From assembly GCF_051628905.1 (NCBI RefSeq), contig NZ_CP157575.1:1612001-1676000 (forward strand): 64,000 nucleotides of DNA, in the 5' to 3' direction. Source of the stretch: Asaia sp037151935. Lineage in GTDB: Bacteria > Pseudomonadota > Alphaproteobacteria > Acetobacterales > Acetobacteraceae. Below, piece after piece: positions 36,949 to 45,776 of the stretch (position 1 is its first letter; the number at the start of each line of letters is the position of its first letter). Below the pieces are notes generated by a model. That model saw only the letters and a program-made list of their open reading frames with translations. It did not search any database and had not been told where the DNA came from. Both the position numbers and the translations under genes were made by a program.

Positions 36949-39812
36949 CTCAGGCACAGGCCCGTATGCCCGGCATGGGTGCCGACTTCAGGGAGCACGC
37001 GCCAGCAGCGCAGGCATTTCGTACCATCGGCCTCAGCAACGCTCGGGCCAGGATGGGCTGCGACCACGCCTTCACGCTCAGGGTCGGAACCATCATCGAT
37101 ATAGAGCGACGGCACATTGGTCAGAAGCTGCACATCGGCCTGGGAAACGATGGCGAGTTCGGCCCAGTCCACATCGCCGAAGACGACCTGCTCCTGCTCG
37201 GTGAGGGGCAGAGTAAGGCGAGCCTCGAGCGAGGAGCCGATGACACCCCCACGACGCGCGCCTTCGAGCTCGGTCGTGATCACACGGCGAAGGGCGCGGA
37301 TCTGCGTCCAGCGTTCGCCCAGAGCGGCGTCGTGCCAGATCGGGTCGGGCTCAAGGAAGTTCTGAAGATGAACGGAGCTCTCTTCACCAAAACGGGCTGT
37401 CCAGGCTTCTTCAGCCGAGAAGACCAGAACCGGCGCCAGCCAGGTTGCCAGCGCACGGTGCAGAATGTCGAGCACGGTACGCGCCGCACGACGACGCAGC
37501 GAGGACGGCGCATCGCAATACAGCGCATCCTTGCGCACGTCGAAATAGAAGGCCGAGAGATCGGTCGTGCAGAAGCCATGCAGCATCGGATAGACGCCGA
37601 CCCATTGATGGGTCTGTACGGCCTGTTTCAGCAGCCCGCCCAGATCGGTCAGGCGATGCAGGATATAACGCTCCAGCTCCGGCAATTGCTCGTAGGGTAC
37701 GGCTTCTTCAGGCGTGTAGCCATCGAGCGCACCGAGCAGCCAGCGCAGCGTGTTGCGCAGGCGGCGATAAAGCTCTCCCTGCTGCTTCAGAATTTCATTA
37801 CCGATGCGCAGATCTTCATTGCTGTCGGAATTAACGACCCAGAGACGCAGGATATCGGCGCCGAGCTTGTCGGTCACTTCCTTGGGCGCAATGACGTTGC
37901 CCAGCGATTTCGACATCTTGCGGCCCTGCTCGTCGAGCACGAAGCCATTGGTCACAATCGCCTTCATGGGCGCCACGCCGCGCGTACCGACGCTTTCGAG
38001 AAGGGAAGACTGGAACCAGCCGCGATGCTGGTCCGAGCCTTCGAGATAGAGATCGGCCGGGAAATTCAGTCCGTCCTCGCCCAGCACGAAGCTATGGGTC
38101 GAGCCGCTTTCGAACCACACATCGACAATGTCGAAAACCTGTTCGTATTGCGCGGGGTCTCGTCCCTCACCGAGGAAAACCGCCGGATCGGCGCTATACC
38201 AGATATCGGCGCCATGCTCGGCCATCGCCTCGACAACGCGCTGCATGACCGCGGCATCGCGCAGCACCTCACCCGTGCTCTTCTCGACAAAGACCGCAAT
38301 CGGCACGCCCCAGGCGCGCTGACGGCTGATGCACCAATCGGGGCGCTGTTCGATCATGGAAGTCAGGCGGTTGCGTGCAGCTTCGGGCACGAAGGTGACA
38401 TCGGTCAGCGCGTCGAGCGCCTTGCGGCGCAGGGCCTGATCGCCATCCATGCGGATGAACCATTGCGGCGTGGCGCGGAAGATGATCGGCTTACGCGAAC
38501 GCCAGGAATGGGGATAGGAATGCACGATGCTCGAGCGCGCCACGAGGCCCGCTGCGGCATCGCCGTTGGAAGCCCAGCGCTGAGTCGCCTCGACCAGCGC
38601 CGTACAAACCGGATCGGCCGCCTTGAACACATGGATACCGGCGAAATGCGGCACCCATGGTGCGTAGGTGCCATCATCCTGCACCAGCTCAGGCACTTCG
38701 ATGCCGTATTGGCGCGTCAGCAGGAAGTCGTCCTGGCCATGCGCCGGGGCCATATGCACCAGACCCGTGCCCGCATCGGTCGTGACGAAATCGCCCGGCA
38801 GCATGGGCACGTCGAACTCATAGCCACAACCGCGCAGCGGATGGGCGCAGAGCGTGCCCTCAAGCGCCTCACCCGGCAGGGTGTAGAGAACATGATGTTC
38901 CTGAATGCCCGCCTGCTTGCAGAAATCGACCAAACGCTCCTCGGCAATCAAAAAGCGCGAGCCGGGCGCGACGAGGCTGTCCTCTTCCATCAGATCGGCG
39001 CGAATCACCGCATAGGCGATCTCGGGGCCATAGGCGATGGCGCGATTGGCCGGGATGGTCCAGGGCGTGGTCGTCCAGATGACGGCTGACGCACCCTGCA
39101 GCGCCTGACCGGGGGTAGGGTCGGCCTCGATCGGAAAGGCCACATGGATCGTGGTCGAGGTGATGTCGTGATATTCGATTTCGGCCTCGGCAAGAGCCGT
39201 CTTCTCGACCGGGCTCCACATGACAGGGCGCAGCCCACGATAAAGGGCGCCGTTGAGCAGGAATTTGCCGATCTCGCCCACGATGGCGGATTCCGAGCTG
39301 AAATCCATGGTCGCATAGCGGTTCTTCCACTCGCCCTGCACACCCAGTCGCTTGAATTCCTCAGACTGGATGTCGAGCCAGCGGCGCGCATACTCGCGGC
39401 ATTCGGCGCGGAATTGCAGAACAGGCACGTCGTCCTTGTTCTTGCCTGCCTTGCGATATTCCTCTTCCACGCGCCATTCGATCGGCAGGCCGTGGCAATC
39501 CCATCCCGGCACGTAGCGCACACGGGCGCCATTCATGCGCTGGGCGCGGTTGACCACGTCCTTGTTGATCTTGTTCAGGGCGTGACCGATATGCAGATGG
39601 CCATTCGCATAAGGCGGGCCGTCATGCAGGGTGAAGACAGGCTTGCCCTTGCCCGCCTCGATAATGCTCTGATCGAGCCCCATCGACTCCCAACGCGCCA
39701 GAATTTCGGGTTCACGCGTCGGCAGGTTGCCACGCATGGGAAAGCTGGTGCGGGGAAGAAAGACCGTGTCGCGATAACGGTCCTGAGGATCGGGGCTTTT
39801 GGAATCAGGCAT
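36924..39812 (-). CDS. ileS: isoleucyl-tRNA synthetase
   Basis: Class Ia synthetase of 962 aa charging tRNA-Ile. The HIGH motif is in PPYANGHLHIGHALNKI, the editing domain lies about residues 200-400, the KMSKS loop is DEQGRKMSKSLGNVI, and the C-terminus has a zinc-finger (CLRCWRVLPEV ... CLRC). Full-length bacterial type. It heads a four-gene leftward operon with lspA, DUF3035 and mutL. Confidence 0.97.
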   Translation of the reverse strand: MPDSKSPDPQDRYRDTVFLPRTSFPMRGNLPTREPEILARWESMGLDQSIIEAGKGKPVFTLHDGPPYANGHLHIGHALNKINKDVVNRAQRMNGARVRYVPGWDCHGLPIEWRVEEEYRKAGKNKDDVPVLQFRAECREYARRWLDIQSEEFKRLGVQGEWKNRYATMDFSSESAIVGEIGKFLLNGALYRGLRPVMWSPVEKTALAEAEIEYHDITSTTIHVAFPIEADPTPGQALQGASAVIWTTTPWTIPANRAIAYGPEIAYAVIRADLMEEDSLVAPGSRFLIAEERLVDFCKQAGIQEHHVLYTLPGEALEGTLCAHPLRGCGYEFDVPMLPGDFVTTDAGTGLVHMAPAHGQDDFLLTRQYGIEVPELVQDDGTYAPWVPHFAGIHVFKAADPVCTALVEATQRWASNGDAAAGLVARSSIVHSYPHSWRSRKPIIFRATPQWFIRMDGDQALRRKALDALTDVTFVPEAARNRLTSMIEQRPDWCISRQRAWGVPIAVFVEKSTGEVLRDAAVMQRVVEAMAEHGADIWYSADPAVFLGEGRDPAQYEQVFDIVDVWFESGSTHSFVLGEDGLNFPADLYLEGSDQHRGWFQSSLLESVGTRGVAPMKAIVTNGFVLDEQGRKMSKSLGNVIAPKEVTDKLGADILRLWVVNSDSNEDLRIGNEILKQQGELYRRLRNTLRWLLGALDGYTPEEAVPYEQLPELERYILHRLTDLGGLLKQAVQTHQWVGVYPMLHGFCTTDLSAFYFDVRKDALYCDAPSSLRRRAARTVLDILHRALATWLAPVLVFSAEEAWTARFGEESSVHLQNFLEPDPIWHDAALGERWTQIRALRRVITTELEGARRGGVIGSSLEARLTLPLTEQEQVVFGDVDWAELAIVSQADVQLLTNVPSLYIDDGSDPEREGVVAAHPGPSVAEADGTKCLRCWRVLPEVGTHAGHTGLCLRCSDVVSM

Positions 39813-40010
39813 CTTCGATCATTCGACGGAGTCAGGGAACCGCGAGTTATGCGAAGATGCGGGCTACTGGGTCAAGAGCGCCGGTCGGGAACGACTTCAC
39901 AAAGCTGCCGATAGCGAGCGCCGACTCATGATGATCCAGCAGGCAAATAAGGGCGAACAGCCCTTGTATCCATCGGAAGCACCCGCCTTCTGCGAGTGAC
40001 GCGAGGCATC

Positions 40011-40038
40011 AAAAAACGCGACCGGCAAGCCGGGCGCC
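40011..40038 (-). terminator. intrinsic terminator after the 70-residue gene
   Basis: On the minus strand a GC-rich imperfect stem (GCG-x-CCGGC pairing with GCCGG-x-CGC) is followed by TTTTTT, ten bases past the stop of the small gene at 40048. It would separate that transcript from ileS. Confidence 0.65.
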
Positions 40039-40047
40039 ATTTGCGCT

Positions 40048-40260
40048 TCAGGATGTTCTGGTGTGAGAACCTGGATAGCTGGAAGAACCGCAAACGCTCT
40101 CCAGCGTATCGTCGATCTGCTGGCCCAGCGTGTTGAAATCCTGACGCAGAAAGGCTTTCAGCCTTACAAGACGAGAGACGCTCTCCTCGCGGCGCATTTC
40201 CTTCTGGGCGATATGCTGTTCCATCGCCTGCATCTGATACATCTGCATCGCGCCAAACAT
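40048..40260 (-). CDS. small protein of unknown function (70 aa)
   Basis: Open frame of 70 codons starting MFGAMQMYQMQAMEQHIAQK, followed by a charged helix (RREESVSRLVRLKAF) and a polar tail. The Met/Gln-rich start and heptad-like spacing suggest a helical or coiled-coil peptide. Support comes from the ATG start after GGGGGC, an AT-rich segment upstream (ATATATAACATTAAAAAAG at about 40290) that could be a promoter, and the terminator just downstream. No family recognised. Confidence 0.5.
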   Translation of the reverse strand: MFGAMQMYQMQAMEQHIAQKEMRREESVSRLVRLKAFLRQDFNTLGQQIDDTLESVCGSSSYPGSHTRTS

Positions 40261-40480
40261 GACAGCCCCCGCACAATTATTAACAGCGGGTAATATATAA
40301 CATTAAAAAAGTGATGGCAAACAGCGGAATTTCACATTTGCGGCAAAACCGTATCTCTGACCTGCGTAAGAGAGGGCAGCAGTGAATACGCTGCTCCAAT
40401 CGACGCAGGCTGAGCGTCACAGAACCAAACGATCCTTCTGAGACCGACCAGTTGCAAGCATTGCCCAAGATCATTCGATT

Positions 40481-41392
40481 CTATTCGCCAGAAGCCCCGA
40501 ATTGTAGCCCGATGATGGTCAGAGCAGCAGTGAGCAAACAGCACGCTACAATCGTAGCCAAGGCCAGAAAAAACATACGCAGAATAGTGCCCGCCGCCGA
40601 CCGACCGTAAAAACCTTTCAGATGCGAAAACAGATGCACCGCCATAGTTAAAGCGAGCCCGCGCGTAACCCAATTCATTACTTCGTCGGGCAGAAGATTA
40701 TCCATTATCGCCGCGACAGTGACGACCAGAAACAGTACAGTCAGAGAGTGCAACGACACAATAAGATGATCGTAAAGGGGTATTGGCTTAGGAAAAGCAT
40801 ACAGCACCCATAGAAACGCTGCACTTATCGGTAGCAGCAGCAGCACTATGCGTTCCGCCCACTCACCCATAACATGCTGTACCTCGTCGGGATTATCTAC
40901 CGCGGCGAGAAGATGATCGTGCAACCACTTCTGTACTTTTTTCGGTCCAGAGAACGTCACCGTCTCTATCTGGGACTTCAGTTTCGCGTTCAGGCTATCC
41001 GCGTCTCCTGCTGGCGCCCTTACGAAATGGTTTTCTTCAGCAGCCTCCTCAGTAATCACGCTATGAAATGGCGTCACAGAAGTAAAAGCGAAAAAAAACA
41101 GGAGCGAGACGAAAAACATACGAATTGGCGGAATTTCGCTGGCTCGTTTTCCTTTGATATAGTCACGCGTCAGCCGTGCCGGATCGAAAAAAAGACGACG
41201 GATCGTGCGCATGACCTTACTGTCTGCATGGGTCAGCATTTCAAAGAAATCATAACAGAATTCGCGAAGAGAAGGCTCTGCAGTACGAGCGTTCTGCCCG
41301 CAGACATGACAGTAATGGCCTAGCAGAGAGGTATCGCAGTTGAGACACCTCTCCGAGTGCTTGCCAGCCAGCGCGACATCATATTTTTTCAT
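40481..41392 (-). CDS. DUF3667-type membrane protein with zinc ribbon
   Basis: Protein of 303 aa. The N-terminal zinc ribbon C16-x2-C19-x8-C28-x2-C31 (CLNCDTSLLGHYCHVCGQ) is followed by an amphipathic region (LREFCYDFFEMLTHADSKVM) and a membrane domain with about five helices (for example IPPIRMFFVSLLFFFAFTSV and RMFFLALATIVACCLLTA). This is the DUF3667 layout; function unknown. The base composition is visibly more AT-rich than the flanks, so the gene may have been acquired. It lies 73 bp after ribF on the same strand. Confidence 0.8.
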   Translation of the reverse strand: MKKYDVALAGKHSERCLNCDTSLLGHYCHVCGQNARTAEPSLREFCYDFFEMLTHADSKVMRTIRRLFFDPARLTRDYIKGKRASEIPPIRMFFVSLLFFFAFTSVTPFHSVITEEAAEENHFVRAPAGDADSLNAKLKSQIETVTFSGPKKVQKWLHDHLLAAVDNPDEVQHVMGEWAERIVLLLLPISAAFLWVLYAFPKPIPLYDHLIVSLHSLTVLFLVVTVAAIMDNLLPDEVMNWVTRGLALTMAVHLFSHLKGFYGRSAAGTILRMFFLALATIVACCLLTAALTIIGLQFGASGE

Positions 41393-41465
41393 TTCAGAAC
41401 CATACCGTTTCCCCACGATTTGGGAAACTGTCTTTGGCAAATGGCTTCCCCGCAGCAGACAGGAC

Positions 41466-42395
41466 TCAGACAGCGGGGCCAAGCGCGGCACGGGCCTGGC
41501 AAGCATCTTCGGCGATCTGGGCCTCAAGCGCGTCGAGCCCGTCGAAGCGACGCTCTTCACGTAACAGCCTGTGCAGGCTGACTTCGAGTGTCTGGCCATA
41601 AAGATCTTCATCGACGTCGAAAAGATGCGCTTCGAGGCGGCTTTCCTGCCCGTCATCGATGGTAGGGCGACGGCCGATATTGGCCACACCCGGCGTCATG
41701 CGCCCATCCGGGTGACGCACGGTCACGGCATAGACGCCACGGGCTGGCTCGATATGGCGTCCCAGCGGGATATTGGCGGTAGGGAAGCCCAGCAGGCGCC
41801 CGCGCTTGTCACCATGGGCCACGGCACCCGCGATGAACCAGGGGCGACCAAGCTCCTCCGCCGCGCGTTCGGGATAACCTTCCTGAAGCAGGCGACGAAT
41901 ACGCGACGAGGAAAACGGGCCGCTGACATCGGTGAGAGGCTGCACGACTGTCAGACCGATACCGAGGGCTTCGAGCCTGTGCGACAGAAAATCGATATTG
42001 CCGGCCCGTCTGTGCCCGAAAGCAAAATCGGGGCCGCAGGCGACGTGCTTCACGCCAAGCGCGCGATGAAGCACGTTCTTGACAAAAGATTCCGGCGAGA
42101 GATGGCTGAAATCCGCATCGAAAGGCAGCTGGAAGATCTGCTTTACGCCCAGCTCATGCAGGAAACGCGCCCGTACGGGCGGAAGCATCAGCCGGACCGG
42201 AGGATCCTGAGGGCGGAAGAACTCGCGCGGATGCGGCTCGAATGTCACAGCGCCAAGCGGCAGATCGGGACGCGCCGCATGGAGCGATTTCAAAAGATGG
42301 ACATGCCCGAGATGCACACCGTCAAAATTGCCGAGGGCGACGGCGGCGCCGTGCGCCTCAGGCGGGATCGCCGTCCAGTCCTCGTAGAGGGTCAT
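41466..42395 (-). CDS. ribF: bifunctional riboflavin kinase / FAD synthetase
   Basis: Makes FMN then FAD from riboflavin. The N-terminal adenylyltransferase has AVALGNFDGVHLGHVHLL and SSSRIRRLL; the C-terminal flavokinase has GRLLGFPTANIPLG and GVYAVTVRHPDG. 309 aa is normal. It overlaps mtnC by four bases, so it is expressed with the methionine-salvage genes here. FAD would be needed by the FAD dehydrogenase encoded at 53.4 kb (context only). Confidence 0.95.
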   Translation of the reverse strand: MTLYEDWTAIPPEAHGAAVALGNFDGVHLGHVHLLKSLHAARPDLPLGAVTFEPHPREFFRPQDPPVRLMLPPVRARFLHELGVKQIFQLPFDADFSHLSPESFVKNVLHRALGVKHVACGPDFAFGHRRAGNIDFLSHRLEALGIGLTVVQPLTDVSGPFSSSRIRRLLQEGYPERAAEELGRPWFIAGAVAHGDKRGRLLGFPTANIPLGRHIEPARGVYAVTVRHPDGRMTPGVANIGRRPTIDDGQESRLEAHLFDVDEDLYGQTLEVSLHRLLREERRFDGLDALEAQIAEDACQARAALGPAV

Positions 42396-43084
42396 GAGAC
42401 AGGCAGCGAAAAAAACTGGCTGACCTCTGTAAAGTCAGAGGCCTGACGAGAGGCTTCATGAGGGGTCGTGCCGTCTTCCTCACGTACCAGCTGGCAGGTC
42501 TTGAGACCTGCCTCTGCTGCGGCATCGAGTTCGGCACCGATATCGGAGAGAAACAGGATTTCTCCCGGCGCCACACCCGCTCGCGAGGCGATTTCGCGAT
42601 AGCTCTCTGCGATTTTCTTGCCGCCGATATCGAGATCGTAAAATGCCTCGAAAAGGCCGGTCAGATCGCCAGCATCGGAATAACCATACAGCAAACGCTG
42701 TGCGCTGGCAGAACCGGAAGAGTAGACAGCAAGACGCAGCCCCGCCTCGTGCCAGGCTTTCAATGCCGGCGGCACATCGGGATAGAGACGTGCCTTTAGA
42801 GCGCCCGTCTCGAAACCCGTTTTCCAGGCCAGACCCTGCAATGATTTGAGCGGTGCGACCTTTTCGTCGCGAGCGGTCCAGTCATGCAACTGGGCGAGCG
42901 GATCGCAACCGGGACTGGCTGCCTCGATATCGGCAAGCGCCACCTTGACCAGAGGATTATCCGCCTGTTCGCGAAGCAGCTCCGGCATCACTTTGTCGGA
43001 ATAGGGGAAGAGCACATCCTTGACGAAAGAGATCGGCAGGGTCGTGCCTTCGATATCGAGAAGGACCAAGCGGACGGTGCTCAT
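42392..43084 (-). CDS. mtnC: enolase-phosphatase E1 (MtnC)
   Basis: HAD-superfamily enzyme of 230 aa that enolises and dephosphorylates diketo-methylthiopentane phosphate to acireductone in methionine salvage. The HAD nucleophile region LVLLDIEGTTLPISFV has the MtnC-specific DIEGT, followed by AVYSSGSASAQRLL (motif II) and ILFLSDIGAELDAA (motif IV). Four-base overlaps with mtnD upstream and ribF downstream point to coupled translation. Confidence 0.95.
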   Translation of the reverse strand: MSTVRLVLLDIEGTTLPISFVKDVLFPYSDKVMPELLREQADNPLVKVALADIEAASPGCDPLAQLHDWTARDEKVAPLKSLQGLAWKTGFETGALKARLYPDVPPALKAWHEAGLRLAVYSSGSASAQRLLYGYSDAGDLTGLFEAFYDLDIGGKKIAESYREIASRAGVAPGEILFLSDIGAELDAAAEAGLKTCQLVREEDGTTPHEASRQASDFTEVSQFFSLPVS

Positions 43085-43638
43085 GCGGCGAGTTCCGGAA
43101 TGGCAACAGGAAAGCGACGGGCGATTTCATCGCCTGTATATTCGGCGACCCACCCCGTCGTATCGGTGAAAACGCGCAGCGCCACCACATCGGGATCGAG
43201 CCCGGCATCGAACCAGTGCGGTGTGCCCTCAGGAACCGAAATCAGATCGCCCTGAACGCAAAGCACTGAATAGACCTTGCCCTCGACATGCAGGATGAAG
43301 GCGCCCTGACCATGCACGAAGAAGCGCACCTCATCTTCGCTATGGGTGTGCTCCGAGAGATATTTCTCGCGCATGGCCGCGATCTGCGGCGTATTGCGGT
43401 CGAAGCGCACGACATCGGCACTGCCCGCCCCGGTTTCGCCCATCAGCCCGTCGAGATAGGGGCGATACGCCTCCAGAATTATTTCTGGTGCGGCATCCTT
43501 GGCTGGGGTTACGGGAGACTGCCAGCGCTCGAAACGCACGTTGAGCGGGCGCAAGGTCTCGGCGATGACCCGTGCATCCTCTGTATCGAGAAGGAGGTTA
43601 TCGGGCGTATCGTCGCGATAGATCGTCAGTCGGCTCAT
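43081..43638 (-). CDS. mtnD: acireductone dioxygenase (MtnD)
   Basis: Cupin metalloenzyme of 185 aa converting acireductone to the ketoacid precursor of methionine (Fe form) or an off-pathway product (Ni form). The metal motif is seen as HTHSEDEVRFFVHGQGAFIL. It acts directly after MtnC and is placed between mtnB and mtnC with four-base overlaps on both sides. Confidence 0.95.
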   Translation of the reverse strand: MSRLTIYRDDTPDNLLLDTEDARVIAETLRPLNVRFERWQSPVTPAKDAAPEIILEAYRPYLDGLMGETGAGSADVVRFDRNTPQIAAMREKYLSEHTHSEDEVRFFVHGQGAFILHVEGKVYSVLCVQGDLISVPEGTPHWFDAGLDPDVVALRVFTDTTGWVAEYTGDEIARRFPVAIPELAA

Positions 43639-44252
43639 GATTTCCGCCTTTCGAGTTCGCAGGCCAGAAGAAATTCCAGCCCTTCGAGACGGGCCAGCGC
43701 CATGGCCATATCCCGCCCCCAGACATAAACACCATGCCCTCTGATCACGTAGCCCGCGGGCATTTTCCCGAGCAACGGCCCCACGACCGTCGCGAGACGG
43801 GCGATATCCTGATCATTGGCGAAAAAGGGCACGTCGATTGCAGTGTCGTGGGTCGATTGCCCCTCGAACACCTTGAGCAGCTCGTAGCCTGCCAGAGTGA
43901 GCACCGGCGCCTCAAGCGCCATCGACAGCACGGTCGCCGCGATGGAATGCCCATGCAGTACTGCACCGATCGTCGGGTCCGAGGCGTAAAGCTGGGTGTG
44001 AAGTAGCGTTTCCGCACTTGCCTTCTGACCGCCGTCGATCGGTCGCCCCTCAGGATCGATCTCGATGACGTCTTGCTCGGTCAGGAACCCCTTATGGCCG
44101 CCTGAGCGCGTGATCGCGATACGACCATCGCCAAGGCGTCGGCTGAGATTGCCCGCTGTGGCTGGCACCCAGCCCCGTTGGTCCATCCTGCGGCCTGCAT
44201 GCAGAACATCCTGCACCGCATCCGACCAGAGCCGGTCCAAAAGCTGCGTCAT
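43635..44252 (-). CDS. mtnB: methylthioribulose-1-phosphate dehydratase (MtnB)
   Basis: Class II aldolase-fold zinc enzyme of 205 aa dehydrating methylthioribulose-1-phosphate. It has TAGNLSRRLGDG, the metal-binding HGHSIAATVLSM and RGHGVYVWGRD. The gene overlaps mtnD by four bases and starts seven bases after tatA. mtnA and mtnK, which supply its substrate, are not in this window. Confidence 0.94.
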   Translation of the reverse strand: MTQLLDRLWSDAVQDVLHAGRRMDQRGWVPATAGNLSRRLGDGRIAITRSGGHKGFLTEQDVIEIDPEGRPIDGGQKASAETLLHTQLYASDPTIGAVLHGHSIAATVLSMALEAPVLTLAGYELLKVFEGQSTHDTAIDVPFFANDQDIARLATVVGPLLGKMPAGYVIRGHGVYVWGRDMAMALARLEGLEFLLACELERRKS

Positions 44253-44259
44253 GGAAAGC

Positions 44260-44526
44260 TCAGTGATTGGCGTTATTCACATTACCGCCCGAAGCGGGGG
44301 GCGTGTATTGCGGCTGCTGGAAATTACCCTGGGGTGGCGGAGAGATCTGGCCGTTAGGCTGATCGTGCTTCGGCTCCATGGATTCGTCTTCGGCCATGTT
44401 CTTCTTGAAGGATTTGATCCCCTTCGCGAAGTCACCCATGAGACCGCTGATCTTGCTGCCACCGCCAAACAGGATGAGTACGACGGCAAGCACTATCAGC
44501 CAGTGCAGGGGACTCATGCTACCCAT
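44260..44526 (-). CDS. tatA: Sec-independent translocase protein TatA
   Basis: Small membrane protein of 88 aa. It has the TatA/E layout: a single N-terminal helix (PLHWLIVLAVVLILFGGGSK), a hinge, an amphipathic helix (ISGLMGDFAKGIKSFKKNM), and a polar Pro/Gln/Asn-rich tail. TatA forms the pore for folded, twin-arginine-tagged proteins. No tatB or tatC is adjacent, so it is an orphan copy or part of a split tat locus. GAGGAGAGA before the ATG supports the start. Confidence 0.93.
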   Translation of the reverse strand: MGSMSPLHWLIVLAVVLILFGGGSKISGLMGDFAKGIKSFKKNMAEDESMEPKHDQPNGQISPPPQGNFQQPQYTPPASGGNVNNANH

Positions 44527-44577
44527 AATCTCTCTCCTCGTATGACGGGACCGAACAGCCGTCTTTTGTCTCGCTTC

Positions 44578-45087
44578 TCACATGGCGTGATCGGGCGTCT
44601 CTTGCAAGCGCGCAATATTATCGAGATCACGCGGGACGATAAAGCCATAGGTCGGATAGGCGCGTGAGCCGAGATTCTTGATTGGTGCCCAGTACACCCG
44701 CACCAGAGACCAGTCATTATCGCGTGAGACGTCTATGACCGGCACAGAGCGGTCGATCCGGCCAGGCTCCCAGTTGGCGTGTTCGACCAGGATCTTGCGT
44801 GACGAGACGGTGCTGCGCACCACAGAAACATGACCAGATGGCAGGCGCCCCGTCGACCGGAAGACGAGTATCTCACCCTCCGCCGGGGTCTGGGTGCGCC
44901 TGTATTTCCCAGAGGCGCCACGCCACCATGATGCGGCCGCCCCGTAAAGAGCAACCCCGGTCTTGGCGCGCGCATAGGGCGCACATTGCAGCGGGCCATT
45001 GAAGCTGGCGCGGCTATATTCCCTTGGCCCGCCGCCACAGGCGGCAAGGCTCAGGCAGAAACTGAACCCAAGCACCATTTTTCTCAT
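44578..45087 (-). CDS. CHAP-domain lipoprotein
   Basis: Predicted lipoprotein of 169 aa with lipobox SLAAC (C17). The rest fits a CHAP amidase/peptidase domain: catalytic C35 in GPLQCAPYARAKTG, a central PAEGEILVFRSTGRLPSGHVSVV with H86, and ILVEHANW after it. Such enzymes cleave peptidoglycan cross-links or stem peptides. It overlaps the end of recX by four bases and lies upstream of tatA. Confidence 0.82.
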   Translation of the reverse strand: MRKMVLGFSFCLSLAACGGGPREYSRASFNGPLQCAPYARAKTGVALYGAAASWWRGASGKYRRTQTPAEGEILVFRSTGRLPSGHVSVVRSTVSSRKILVEHANWEPGRIDRSVPVIDVSRDNDWSLVRVYWAPIKNLGSRAYPTYGFIVPRDLDNIARLQETPDHAM

Positions 45088-45716
45088 GACGATTTCAGCG
45101 CCATGACGCGATCCTCCGCTTCGATCAGATCCAGAGCCAATGCCCGTTCGGCCACATCACGGCCGAACCCCGCACGGGCAAACACGGCAAGCGCGCGCTG
45201 ATGGCGCTCAGGCGCCTGCCCCTCAGCCTGTTCTTCATCACCTCTCCTGAACGGACCGAGCCGACGTTTTCGGGCGAGTACGAGCGCCGCCCCCAATTCA
45301 CGCTCATGAGCGCTGTCATCATGCCGGTGGCCGAGCGCCTCTTCGAGTGCTTCGCCCAGAACCTCGGCGCCAATACCCTTTTGCGTGAGACTGGCCGCCA
45401 CGGCCCGACGCGACCGACCGGAGCGCGTCAGACTGAGCGACCGGGACCGGGCAAAGGCAGCGTCGTCAAGCGCGCCGAGCTGGCGCATATCGGCGACAAT
45501 CCCGGCAATCGCTCCCCGGCTCGCTTTGGCCTGACTCTCTATCTGGTCACTCTCGCCACCCTGTGCACCTGCCTTGCGTGCCCATCGCATGACGGCGCGC
45601 TCCAGAACCTGGGCCAGACCCTGTTCGGTCGCAGCGAAGCGCGCGAGATGACGCAGGGCCGTCTCACGCAGGTTTGCCGCTGTCGGCGGAGGAGGCTGAT
45701 CCGGAATCGCTGACAT
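45084..45716 (-). CDS. recX: recombination regulator RecX
   Basis: Small helical protein of 210 aa that binds RecA filaments and limits them. Three-helix repeats typical of RecX are visible: ALRHLARFAATEQGLAQVLE, LGALDDAAFARSRSLSLTRSG and RAVAASLTQKGIGAEVLGEA, with a fourth unit at the C-terminus. recA is not adjacent. It heads the leftward run recX-CHAP-tatA-mtnBDC-ribF. Confidence 0.9.
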   Translation of the reverse strand: MSAIPDQPPPPTAANLRETALRHLARFAATEQGLAQVLERAVMRWARKAGAQGGESDQIESQAKASRGAIAGIVADMRQLGALDDAAFARSRSLSLTRSGRSRRAVAASLTQKGIGAEVLGEALEEALGHRHDDSAHERELGAALVLARKRRLGPFRRGDEEQAEGQAPERHQRALAVFARAGFGRDVAERALALDLIEAEDRVMALKSS

Positions 45717-45776
45717 GGTTACATTGTGCCATAACTTCGTGGCAGCAACATGGTGAAAAACCGCCGGAGCCCCGTC

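Noticed and set aside
36966..39089. Plus-strand open frame of 707 codons over ileS
   Set aside because: Antisense shadow of ileS, which has HIGH, KMSKS and a zinc finger.
44253..44259. SAM riboswitch before the methionine-salvage genes
   Set aside because: Only seven bases separate tatA from mtnB, leaving no room for a leader.
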